IMG/VR virus record: IMGVR_UViG_3300017989_000144
Coordinates: 1 to 53,482 of that record
Length of the DNA stretch: 53,482 nucleotides
Reading direction: 5' to 3' (one strand)
From: a virus
Below the pieces are notes generated by a model. The model searched no databases. It saw only the letters and a list, made by a program, of their open reading frames with translations, and had not been told where the DNA came from. Position numbers and translations under genes: made by a program. This document shows positions 40,173 to 46,489 of the stretch, piece after piece. Position 1 is the first letter of the stretch. Each line of letters begins with the position of its first letter.

Positions 40173-40545
40173 GCCTAAGAAACCGGGCGGCACCCCGCTC
40201 GGTTCGCAAAAGACGAACAAGGAACGTATCAACAAGCACGAGCGTTCTATTGCGGAGCAATTGCCGGGAGGACAGGCGCAGCCGAACTCTGGGGCACCCC
40301 CTGGGAAGAAGGGCGATGTATTGCTTGAACATTTTTTATTGGATAGCAAAGAAACAAAAGGGGAGCACATTAGTGTCACCCGCCGTGATCTGACTAAAAT
40401 CAATAGGGAGGCGGGGGAGGCCGGGCGTGTGCCGGGACTGGTGATTACGTTGAAGACTCCGCCCGTGGTGCCGTCGGAGTGGGTGGTGTTGCCGTTGGAG
40501 GTGTTTGCGCAAATGCTAGAAGCCGGGCAGGACAAGGAGATATAG
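40156..40545 (+). CDS. Hypothetical protein in the recombination cluster
   Basis: A 129-residue protein. The first 55 residues are basic and disordered (NKERINKHERSIAEQLPGG). The last 75 have the pattern HISVTRRDLTKINREAGEAG then LVITLKTPPVVPSEWVVLPL, with alternating strands and helices that recall small nuclease-like phage proteins, but no catalytic PD-(D/E)xK residues are clear. It lies between the recombinase and a Cas4/RecB-like nuclease, so an accessory role in recombination is guessed. Confidence 0.5.
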   Translation: MSVPSEPKKPGGTPLGSQKTNKERINKHERSIAEQLPGGQAQPNSGAPPGKKGDVLLEHFLLDSKETKGEHISVTRRDLTKINREAGEAGRVPGLVITLKTPPVVPSEWVVLPLEVFAQMLEAGQDKEI

Positions 40546-40547
40546 GG

Positions 40548-41465
40548 ATGGGATTGTTGGATGCTTTCTTAGAGGGTCGGGAGGAGGGGAAGAAGGAGGT
40601 TTCGCCACCGGACGCCGGGCGCAAGATGCGAAAGTTTATTGCGGACACCCCCGCGATGGGCGTGCATTTCGCTACTTCTATCCGGGCAAGCGAGGCTCAC
40701 TCTGTTTGTCCAAGACAATTTGTGCTGGATTACTGGTGCCCTGGTCCGGGCGGGTTGCCCGGGTTCAACTCCCTGTTGTATATGGGTGCCGGGCACTTCT
40801 TCCATGCTTTTCTTCAAGACGTGGTACTCGGTCCGATGCGGGTGTTGTGGGGCGATTGGGTGAACACTAATGACGGCTCCGTGGTAGAGGGTTTCCACCC
40901 GTGCCCGGAGTTGTCCTTGCGGGAGACTGCGAAAGAGCATCCGCTGACGTGGCGTTATCGGGAGCCGTCTTGTTGGAACGAGGAGTATCGTATTTCGGGG
41001 CATGCGGACGGGCGGGTAAACGTACGGTTGGTCCCTGAAGACCCTCCTGACGCAGTGTTGGAAATAAAGTCAACAGGGGCGTACGGGTTCGGTAAAATTA
41101 CGGACGCGGCTTCCATCAGCGAGGCGTATCGGACGCAAGCTACTCTGTATCAGTGGCTCCTTGGATACTCGCAAACGGTATTCCTGTTTCTAAATCGCAA
41201 TAATATGCAAGTAAAGACATTGATATATGCCGGAGAACCCGGTCTGTTGCGGGACGTGCAACATAAAGCGAAAAAAATCTGGAACGCCATTCGGTGTCGT
41301 ACGCTTCCCGACGGTCTGTTACCATGCCGGGACCCGCGGGATACTCGGGCGAAGCAGTGCGGACAGCGGGAGCGGTGTTGGTCCACGCTACCCGCTTCTT
41401 TTGATGGGGCGGTGAACTTTGAAGAGTGGACGCACTTGTGTGAGGAGCGGAAAGATGCAACCTAA
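40548..41465 (+). CDS. Cas4/RecB-like nuclease with iron-sulfur cysteines
   Basis: A 305-residue nuclease starting at ATG 40548. ISGHADGRVNVR with Asp154, then VLEIKST with Glu172 and Lys174, gives the PD-(D/E)xK active site; QATLY (Gln197 to Tyr201) is the RecB-type QxxxY motif. Cys54 with Cys260, Cys271 and Cys277 fits the Cas4/AddB-type 4Fe-4S cluster. It probably acts on DNA ends in recombination or genome processing. The gene is linked to the RecA-like cluster and overlaps the next start by 11 bases. Confidence 0.75.
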   Translation: MGLLDAFLEGREEGKKEVSPPDAGRKMRKFIADTPAMGVHFATSIRASEAHSVCPRQFVLDYWCPGPGGLPGFNSLLYMGAGHFFHAFLQDVVLGPMRVLWGDWVNTNDGSVVEGFHPCPELSLRETAKEHPLTWRYREPSCWNEEYRISGHADGRVNVRLVPEDPPDAVLEIKSTGAYGFGKITDAASISEAYRTQATLYQWLLGYSQTVFLFLNRNNMQVKTLIYAGEPGLLRDVQHKAKKIWNAIRCRTLPDGLLPCRDPRDTRAKQCGQRERCWSTLPASFDGAVNFEEWTHLCEERKDAT

Positions 41466-42153
41466 TGATTTCGTTTTACTGTCGCTACCGCGTTCCGGGA
41501 CACACATGCTCCGCACGGCATTGAACGCGCACCCTCATGTCTGGTGTTGCCATGAGGTATTCAACCGTGATGTATACGGCAAGTTGAAACGGCGGGGCGT
41601 GGGCGTGGGCGGCAGAGACGCGCCGTGGGATGGCGAGCCGGTTGCTGTCTATTTTCATAGATTGCAGCGCGTTGGTCAGGATCGCTTCGGCGTGTGCGTG
41701 CAACCCCATCATTTTCAAAAGCGCCGGGCCGGGTTTGAGGAAATGCTGGCGATGGAGTTGCCCACTATTTTGCTGTATCGTCTCAATACGCTTCGCCAGT
41801 ACGTGTCGAGGCTGCAAGCGCGTGCAAGGGGAAAATGGGAAGCGTATCAAGGGGACCCACCCCCGCAACCGATAAAAGTAGCGGTGGAGCATGCTGCGTA
41901 CGAGCAGTTTCATTACGAGCAGCGGGAGGCCGTGGCAACCCTTGCGGCGAGGTGCCCGCGGCTGATTGCTCTCACCTACGAGGAGCTGATAGCCGATTGG
42001 GCGGGCGGTATGCGGCGGGTGTTTGCGGGCATTGGAGTCGCTCCCTGTAAAGTGGCACCGCAGACGATTAAAGTGGGTGCCGGTTTCCTGGAAAATGCCG
42101 TAGATAATTGGGCGGAAGTGGTCAAATGGGCACAACCGGGCGAGAAAATCTAA
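41455..42153 (+). CDS. Sulfotransferase-like enzyme
   Basis: A 232-residue protein. LLSLPRSGTHMLRTALNAHP at residues 8-27 is the 5'-phosphosulfate-binding loop of PAPS-dependent sulfotransferases (P-R-S-G-T/S), and ILLYRLNTLRQYVSRLQA near 105 fits the 3'-phosphate-binding R-x-N-x(5)-S segment. It would move sulfate from PAPS to a hydroxyl or amine, perhaps of a glycan or lipid. A palindrome copy lies in the stretch coding for RLQARARG, in a predicted loop near this site. It overlaps the nuclease gene by 11 bases. Confidence 0.7.
   Translation: MQPNDFVLLSLPRSGTHMLRTALNAHPHVWCCHEVFNRDVYGKLKRRGVGVGGRDAPWDGEPVAVYFHRLQRVGQDRFGVCVQPHHFQKRRAGFEEMLAMELPTILLYRLNTLRQYVSRLQARARGKWEAYQGDPPPQPIKVAVEHAAYEQFHYEQREAVATLAARCPRLIALTYEELIADWAGGMRRVFAGIGVAPCKVAPQTIKVGAGFLENAVDNWAEVVKWAQPGEKI
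41813..41826 (+). repeat. Dispersed 14-bp palindrome, copy 7
   Basis: TGCAAGCGCGTGCA inside the sulfotransferase gene, encoding LQARAR in a predicted loop. Identical to the copies at 34703 and 51877. Confidence 0.85.
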
Positions 42154-42172
42154 AAAAATTCCCCTCCTATTT

Positions 42173-42194
42173 CCCGGGAAACTCGGGTCTTTTC
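42173..42194 (+). terminator. Short terminator after the sulfotransferase gene
   Basis: CCCGGG, a loop AAA, CTCGGG, then TCTTTTC. The six-base-pair stem has one G-T pair. It lies between the sulfotransferase stop and a promoter, which fits, but the stem is short, so it is a weak terminator. Confidence 0.5.
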
Positions 42195-42226
42195 GGATTA
42201 TTTTTGAGAAATCTTTGGATTCGGGG

Positions 42227-42254
42227 TTGCGGCGGTGCCGAGATGGTGTATACT
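42227..42254 (+). promoter_or_regulatory. Promoter, one of a matched pair
   Basis: TTGCGG at 42227-42232, a 16-base spacer, TATACT at 42249-42254. It shares GAGAAA, GGGGTTGCGGCG and TATACTTGGA, all in register, with the promoter at 44972. It leads into an A/C-rich leader and the gene at 42299. Confidence 0.8.
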
Positions 42255-42298
42255 TGGAACCATGCAAACCACCACCACCACAACACAAGGAGCCAAAG

Positions 42299-42574
42299 AT
42301 GAGTATGCAACGCGAGTGTGGAATAGTTGAGTTGGAGCCCGGCCGTTGGTTTTGTTTGGTCGCTGATCGGGAGTACGGGGAGCTGGACGAGGGGTGCACC
42401 GCATACGGTCCCAAATCCACGGCGGAGGGTGCGTGGGAGGCCATGGCCGATTGCGAATCCAATCCCGGGGGGCACTGGACTTACACGTGGGACTCGATGG
42501 ATGCGGCGACTCGGCGGGAGTATGCGGCCGTTGTCAAGGCCAATCGGGTTCGTCCTATGCATCGCCTTTGGTAA
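42299..42574 (+). CDS. Small hypothetical protein
   Basis: A 91-residue protein with GGAG nine bases upstream. It is acidic and aromatic (RWFCLVADREYGELDEG, GAWEAMADCESNPGG) and ends in a helix (ATRREYAAVVKANRVRPM). The family is not recognised. It is the first gene behind its own promoter, with an A/C-rich leader resembling that of the gene at 42755. Early small phage proteins in such places are often host-takeover factors, which is only a contextual guess. Confidence 0.6.
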   Translation: MSMQRECGIVELEPGRWFCLVADREYGELDEGCTAYGPKSTAEGAWEAMADCESNPGGHWTYTWDSMDAATRREYAAVVKANRVRPMHRLW

Positions 42575-42584
42575 AAAGGAGGAG

Positions 42585-42715
42585 AGGATTTACTGCCGCT
42601 TGACCGTCCGTGGCGGGCATAGCCGGTGGAACAAGCGAACGGGGATAAATAGCCGGAACAACCGGACCACCCCCAAACGGTCGCAACCTCACACGAGGGG
42701 GCGGCAGTAAATCCT
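42585..42715 (+). ncRNA. Possible structured RNA closed by a 15-bp stem
   Basis: AGGATTTACTGCCGC (42585-42599) is the exact reverse complement of 42701-42715. Inside, GACCGT (42602-42607) pairs with ACGGTC (42677-42682), CCGG/CCGG forms a hairpin at 42653-42665, GGTGG (42625) can pair with CCACC (42667), and CCTC/GAGG forms a hairpin at 42687-42698. The result is a branched fold of about 131 nt with no reading frame of its own. No known RNA family was recognised. A short inverted-repeat element is the alternative, but no target duplication flanks it. Confidence 0.55.
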
Positions 42716-42754
42716 TTCACCTACCACAACCACCACAACACGCGAGGAGAAAAA

Positions 42755-43129
42755 ATGGCATACGCGACGAGGAAGATTGCGGACTACGGGCGGCGATGTG
42801 TATTCGGGGCCGGGCCTCGCCGTGGGGCATCTCGGCAGTACGAGCTTCATTGCAACCGTTTGGGGCAATATTTGCTTGTCTCGGTACTTACCTCCCCCGA
42901 GGGTAAAGTACGCCGGGAGCCGTGCGATGGCGGGGACGTGTATACCGTCTTTACGAAAGACGCGAAGTGCGGCCGTGGGGAGTACGTAGAGGAGTTGGAC
43001 ATCCTAATCGGCCGCGATGTGCGGCACCCCCGGGCAATGGTTCGCAAGATTGCGGAGGCCGCAATCGCCGCAGAGTACGAGGCCGGTTTGCGGGTGAGCA
43101 AAATGGTCGCCCGTTTTGGCCGTTTTTAG
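42755..43129 (+). CDS. Small hypothetical protein
   Basis: A 124-residue protein with GAGGAG upstream. It is basic, with a mixed alpha/beta pattern (ASRQYELHCNRLGQYLLVSV, then a helical AMVRKIAEAAIAAEYEAGLRV end). The family is not recognised. It follows the structured RNA by about 40 bases that contain an A/C-rich run (ACCACAACCACCACAACAC) also found before 42299. Confidence 0.55.
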   Translation: MAYATRKIADYGRRCVFGAGPRRGASRQYELHCNRLGQYLLVSVLTSPEGKVRREPCDGGDVYTVFTKDAKCGRGEYVEELDILIGRDVRHPRAMVRKIAEAAIAAEYEAGLRVSKMVARFGRF

Positions 43130-43142
43130 TCAACGAGTTTCA

Positions 43143-43186
43143 ACAACCCTATCGCCCCAAATGGGGCACAACCCTAGACGCCCCAA
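43143..43186 (+). repeat. Tandem near-repeat and hairpin before the ParB-like gene
   Basis: ACAACCCTATCGCCCCAA (43143-43160) and ACAACCCTAGACGCCCCAA (43168-43186) are near-copies offset by 25 bases. A GCCCC/GGGGC hairpin (43154-43167) overlaps the first. CAACGAGTTTCA and CAAGGAGTTTCA flank the pair. The second flanking copy holds the Shine-Dalgarno of the next gene. Confidence 0.6.
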
Positions 43187-43203
43187 CGGGCAAGGAGTTT
43201 CAG

Positions 43204-44073
43204 ATGGTAGACGTAGCGACAACAGCGGAGCCGGAGGTTATCCCGGGGGCGTTGGTGATCCCCGAGGGCCGTGCGTTGGATATGTGGTCGGGGGTGGACT
43301 CCACGTTCGTCCCGGCCTTGCAAAAGGAAATGACGCCCGATGAGAGGCGGGAGACGGTTCGCCGGGTTGCGGTTACCGCGCAGCTCGCTGACGATACCTT
43401 GGATTTGGTATTGGGCGAGCTGCTGTACGAGGTCAACCGCAACAATTACTGGACCGACTGGGACACGCCCGGCGAAGACGGGCCTCGCAAGTACAAAGAT
43501 TTCCACGAGTATGCGGAGCTGGAACTTGGCATGAAGCGGTCCACCGCTCGCTATCGCATCCAAGTGTACGAAAAGTTCGTCATTGAACTGGACTTGGACA
43601 AGGACATATTGCGGAGCCTGGACTGGTCCAAAGGCCGATTGTTGCTGCCCGTGATCGACAAGGCAAATGCCGACGGGTTGCTCAAGAAGCTGAAGGAAAT
43701 GACCTACCGCGAGGTCGCGGCAATGGTGAAAGAGATGCGGGGCCTCTCCAAGGACACGGACAGCGATGGGCTCGCTACGCTGGTTTTCAAACTGTACCCC
43801 GAGCAATTGGAGAACGTGGAGAACGCGATCAACATTGCGAAGGGGATGGCGAAGTCCGAGAAGCCCGGGCATGCTTTGGACATGATTTGCGCCGATTTTG
43901 TTGGGTCCGCCGTGGGCTCCACCCCGGACGGTGCCCTGGTCAGTCTCGGTGTGCTGATTAAGAACATCGAGCGGGCTTACGGGGTGTCGCTGGAGGTCAA
44001 GGCGGTGGACGAGGATCGTTACGCGGAAATGCGCGAAAAGGCCGAGGGAGAAGAGGAGGGAAAAGAGGAGTAG
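43204..44073 (+). CDS. Helix-turn-helix-like phage DNA-binding protein
   Basis: A 289-residue protein starting at ATG 43204 behind AAGGAG. Residues about 100-135 (ELELGMKRSTARYRIQVYEK) look like a helix-turn-helix, and the stretch DLDKDILRSLDWSKGRLLLP then TYREVAAMVKEMRG matches a phage family of presumed DNA-binding proteins, distantly ParB-like. The C-terminus is acidic (EGEEEGKEE). A terminator follows directly. Function unknown; a repressor or partition-like role is possible. Earlier in-frame ATGs lie inside the previous gene. Confidence 0.55.
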   Translation: MVDVATTAEPEVIPGALVIPEGRALDMWSGVDSTFVPALQKEMTPDERRETVRRVAVTAQLADDTLDLVLGELLYEVNRNNYWTDWDTPGEDGPRKYKDFHEYAELELGMKRSTARYRIQVYEKFVIELDLDKDILRSLDWSKGRLLLPVIDKANADGLLKKLKEMTYREVAAMVKEMRGLSKDTDSDGLATLVFKLYPEQLENVENAINIAKGMAKSEKPGHALDMICADFVGSAVGSTPDGALVSLGVLIKNIERAYGVSLEVKAVDEDRYAEMREKAEGEEEGKEE

Positions 44074-44090
44074 GGGTGTTGGGGGTTGTG

Positions 44091-44122
44091 GGTCCGGGGG
44101 CTGCCCGCCCCCGGGCCTTTTT
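44091..44122 (+). terminator. Rho-independent terminator before the SWIM/MoxR/VWA region
   Basis: GGTCCGGGGGC and GCCCCCGGGCC form an 11-base-pair stem with one G-T pair, closed by TGCCC, followed by TTTTT. The last T bases are the start of a palindrome copy. Confidence 0.85.
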
Positions 44123-44135
44123 GCACGCACGTGCA
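44122..44135 (+). repeat. Dispersed 14-bp palindrome, copy 8
   Basis: TGCACGCACGTGCA overlapping the T run of the terminator and ending 17 bases before the next start. With one extra base each side the symmetric part is TTGCACGCACGTGCAA. Confidence 0.85.
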
Positions 44136-44152
44136 ACCATAGGAGAACGACG

Positions 44153-44482
44153 ATGAAACTCTTGGAGCGCAGATTTACATATCGTCTAGACGCAGATTGC
44201 TGGCGCAATCGCAACCACCCGCCGCTCGTATCGCACTGGATGCGAGACGCTTGGGACATCCCACTATCCGCCCGAGAACTATGGTTGTCGCTACACACCA
44301 CGCCCGCTCGGAATCGAGTACGAGCCCGCATTGTGCGTGGTGATACGGATTATTACCCGGAAATCCAATGTGATGATGAGGAGGTGTGTCCGGGTTGCGG
44401 TAGATACGGGAGTGTAGGGCTGGACAAGTACCTGGAAGAACTGATTGGCACAACCGTGTGGATCGAGGCGAGCTACCGATAA
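44153..44482 (+). CDS. Small protein with a zinc-like cysteine cluster
   Basis: A 109-residue protein behind ATAGGAG. The first 60 residues are basic and beta-rich. CDDEEVCPGCGRYG near residue 73 could bind zinc. The final residues (GLDKYLEELIGTTVWIEAS) are helical. Family not recognised. It precedes the SWIM protein gene by 14 bases, so the two are likely co-expressed. Confidence 0.55.
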   Translation: MKLLERRFTYRLDADCWRNRNHPPLVSHWMRDAWDIPLSARELWLSLHTTPARNRVRARIVRGDTDYYPEIQCDDEEVCPGCGRYGSVGLDKYLEELIGTTVWIEASYR

Positions 44483-44496
44483 GGAGCGCTGCAAAA

Positions 44497-44988
44497 ATGC
44501 ATGCGTATAGTACCATCAAAACAATTGGGCGGCTGGTAGGGTGGCCAGTGTACGCTCTTCATGGGAGGGAGTGGGTGGAGAAGCACACACGGCGCGGAGG
44601 GGCGTTCCGCTTCCTCTTGGGGCCGGGTCAGTGCACGTGTCTCGGTTGGATGCGGTTCGGGCAGTGCAAGCATCTTCAAATGGCGGCGGGTGACGCGGCG
44701 TGGGTGCCGGGCGAGGACGGTTGGAGCGGGGAAATGGTACGTGATTATATAGGTACGCTGGAGCCGTTGTGCCCCGGCGCGGTGGAACGGTGGACGGCGG
44801 CATGGACGGCGGGACAGCGATGCTACGGGGAGCACACTGTAAAACAGGTCACTCTAGCCGTACCGGAGGCGATGGCGGGTGAATATACCTTCTTAATCGC
44901 GGCTCGGGTGGAACGGAAACGAGGGCTATGTATACGCTTCAAAAAAATCGGAGAAAATTCGGAAATTGGGGTTGCGGCGTCGCCGTGA
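44497..44988 (+). CDS. SWIM zinc-finger protein
   Basis: A 163-residue protein starting at ATG 44497. CTCLGWMRFGQCKH at residues 46-59 has Cys46, Cys48, Cys57 and His59 with the spacing C-x-C-x(8)-C-x-H that defines SWIM zinc fingers, which bind DNA or proteins. The rest is mixed alpha/beta. The same spacing recurs in the next gene, so the two may share a target or interact. The 3' end overlaps the promoter of the MoxR gene; it ends EIGVAASP, parallel to the helicase end EIGVAF. Confidence 0.7.
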   Translation: MHAYSTIKTIGRLVGWPVYALHGREWVEKHTRRGGAFRFLLGPGQCTCLGWMRFGQCKHLQMAAGDAAWVPGEDGWSGEMVRDYIGTLEPLCPGAVERWTAAWTAGQRCYGEHTVKQVTLAVPEAMAGEYTFLIAARVERKRGLCIRFKKIGENSEIGVAASP

Positions 44989-44999
44989 TCTGGTATACT
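44972..44999 (+). promoter_or_regulatory. Promoter of the SWIM-MoxR and VWA genes
   Basis: TTGCGG at 44972-44977, a 16-base spacer, TATACT at 44994-44999. The whole region from GAGAAA upstream to TATACTTGGA is collinear with the promoter at 42227. It overlaps the last codons of the SWIM gene and would give a leader of about 50 bases. Confidence 0.8.
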
Positions 45000-45058
45000 T
45001 GGAGAATGCGGGTTGCATAGTGCAATCCGGGAGCCACCTAAATACGGAGGAGCCACCC

Positions 45059-46480
45059 ATGGCAGCGACGAAGATCAAAGAGATGCGGAACCCTGTCCAA
45101 TTGGGGTTCAAGGTGGGCGCGGGCGAGTACCGCTTCTATCAAATTGTAGGCTGGAAGGCCCGGGCCGAGTATAAAGTTTCCCGCGGTGACGAAGGGCGGC
45201 TAGCATGCGATTGTGTTCGGTTCAAAATCGAAAGCAAGTGCGAGCATGCGACGGCGGTGCTGAAACGGGGCTTCAAGCGCAGCGACCTGACTCGTAGCGG
45301 CTCGTGGGGCGAGCCGCTCGAAAACGTGTACCTCGTCTCGGCGGCGGTGAGTGGCATGGTACGGCACGGCACGGGCGACATTTCGCTCAGCCATCTTTGC
45401 GAGTTGTGTAACGGTGCCGAAACCCCCGAGGGCGAAGCCCCCGAGGGTGCCCTAAATCCCGCCCGCCTCTATGCGGAGTGCCAACTCAGTGAGGCTTCGC
45501 AGATTAGCGTTGACCACCCGGATGTGAGGGCCGCGGGCGAACGGGCGGCGGCGAAGTCGAAGGGGGCGGGGCCGTCCAAGCCGAAGGCGAAGGACAAGCC
45601 GAAGCCGAAGGAGAAGCCGAAGGTCAAGCCGAAGGCACCGTGGCAGACAGTCACTCCGCCCCCCGAGGACGAGTTTTACATCGCCCCCGAAACGTGGGAG
45701 GCCATCCAGTACGGCATCGCCGCGGGCGAAAACGTGTTGCTCATTGGCCCTTCGGGCAGTGGAAAATCCGAGGTGGCGTACCTCGCAGCAAAGGCGGCAA
45801 GCGAGCCTATTGACGCCTTCAATTTCGGTGCCACTAGCGAGCCGCGGCTGACGCTAATTGGGGCAACGCACTTCAACAAGGAAGAGGGCACTTGGTTTGC
45901 CGAGAGCCGCTTCGTAAAAGCCATTCGCCGCGACCATGGCGTTGTGTTGCTGGACGAGATTACCCGGGCGAGCTTGGACGCCGGGAACATCTTGCTGCCC
46001 TTGTTGGATCGACAGGGGTATCTCCCCCTGGATGAGGGCGAGGGTTCGCCCGTAATCCACCGCGGGAAGAAATGTGCGATGCTTGCCACGGCGAACGTGG
46101 GCATGACGTACACGGGCACCACGGCGATGGACACGGCACTGAAACAGCGGTTCCAGACCATCATTGCCATGGATTACCCGCCCCCGAAACAGGAGAAGGA
46201 CATCTTGCTCGGGCGTTGCCAAGGACTCTCAAAGACCGCTGCCGATGGTCTGGTCAAGGTGGCCACTAATCAGCGGCAATTGGCTCGGGCGGATGAGCAG
46301 TTCCAGGAGGAGATTTCCACTCGGATGTTGCTCGCCGCGGGCGAGAAGATGGGAGCGGGGATGGATTACAAATTTGCATGCCAGACAAGCATCGTCAATT
46401 TCTTCAGCAACGATGGCGGGGAGATGAGCGAGCGGGCGCAGGTGATGCAGATTTTGCAAAAGTACGACCTTTTTAAGTAG
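45059..46480 (+). CDS. SWIM zinc finger fused to a MoxR/CobS-type AAA+ ATPase
   Basis: A 473-residue protein starting at ATG 45059. Residues 50-63 (CDCVRFKIESKCEH) form a SWIM finger with Cys50, Cys52, Cys61 and His63. A Lys/Pro-rich linker spans about 160-200. The AAA+ core follows: Walker A GPSGSGKS at 230-237, Walker B VVLLDEI with Asp299 and Glu300, sensor-like MLATAN near 345. It resembles MoxR/CobS ATPases, which act as chaperones with VWA partners. The next gene encodes a VWA protein. It may remodel a complex or activate an enzyme; the target is unknown. Confidence 0.85.
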   Translation: MAATKIKEMRNPVQLGFKVGAGEYRFYQIVGWKARAEYKVSRGDEGRLACDCVRFKIESKCEHATAVLKRGFKRSDLTRSGSWGEPLENVYLVSAAVSGMVRHGTGDISLSHLCELCNGAETPEGEAPEGALNPARLYAECQLSEASQISVDHPDVRAAGERAAAKSKGAGPSKPKAKDKPKPKEKPKVKPKAPWQTVTPPPEDEFYIAPETWEAIQYGIAAGENVLLIGPSGSGKSEVAYLAAKAASEPIDAFNFGATSEPRLTLIGATHFNKEEGTWFAESRFVKAIRRDHGVVLLDEITRASLDAGNILLPLLDRQGYLPLDEGEGSPVIHRGKKCAMLATANVGMTYTGTTAMDTALKQRFQTIIAMDYPPPKQEKDILLGRCQGLSKTAADGLVKVATNQRQLARADEQFQEEISTRMLLAAGEKMGAGMDYKFACQTSIVNFFSNDGGEMSERAQVMQILQKYDLFK

Positions 46481-46489
46481 GAGCCACAC

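Noticed and set aside
42585-42715. Insertion sequence or MITE for the 15-bp inverted repeat
   Set aside because: No flanking target duplication and no transposase nearby; nested pairing inside favours RNA, although a short inverted-repeat element cannot be fully excluded.
42922-43203. Longer start of the 43204 gene inside the previous gene
   Set aside because: The extension overlaps a credible gene in another frame and the ATG at 43204 has its own AAGGAG.
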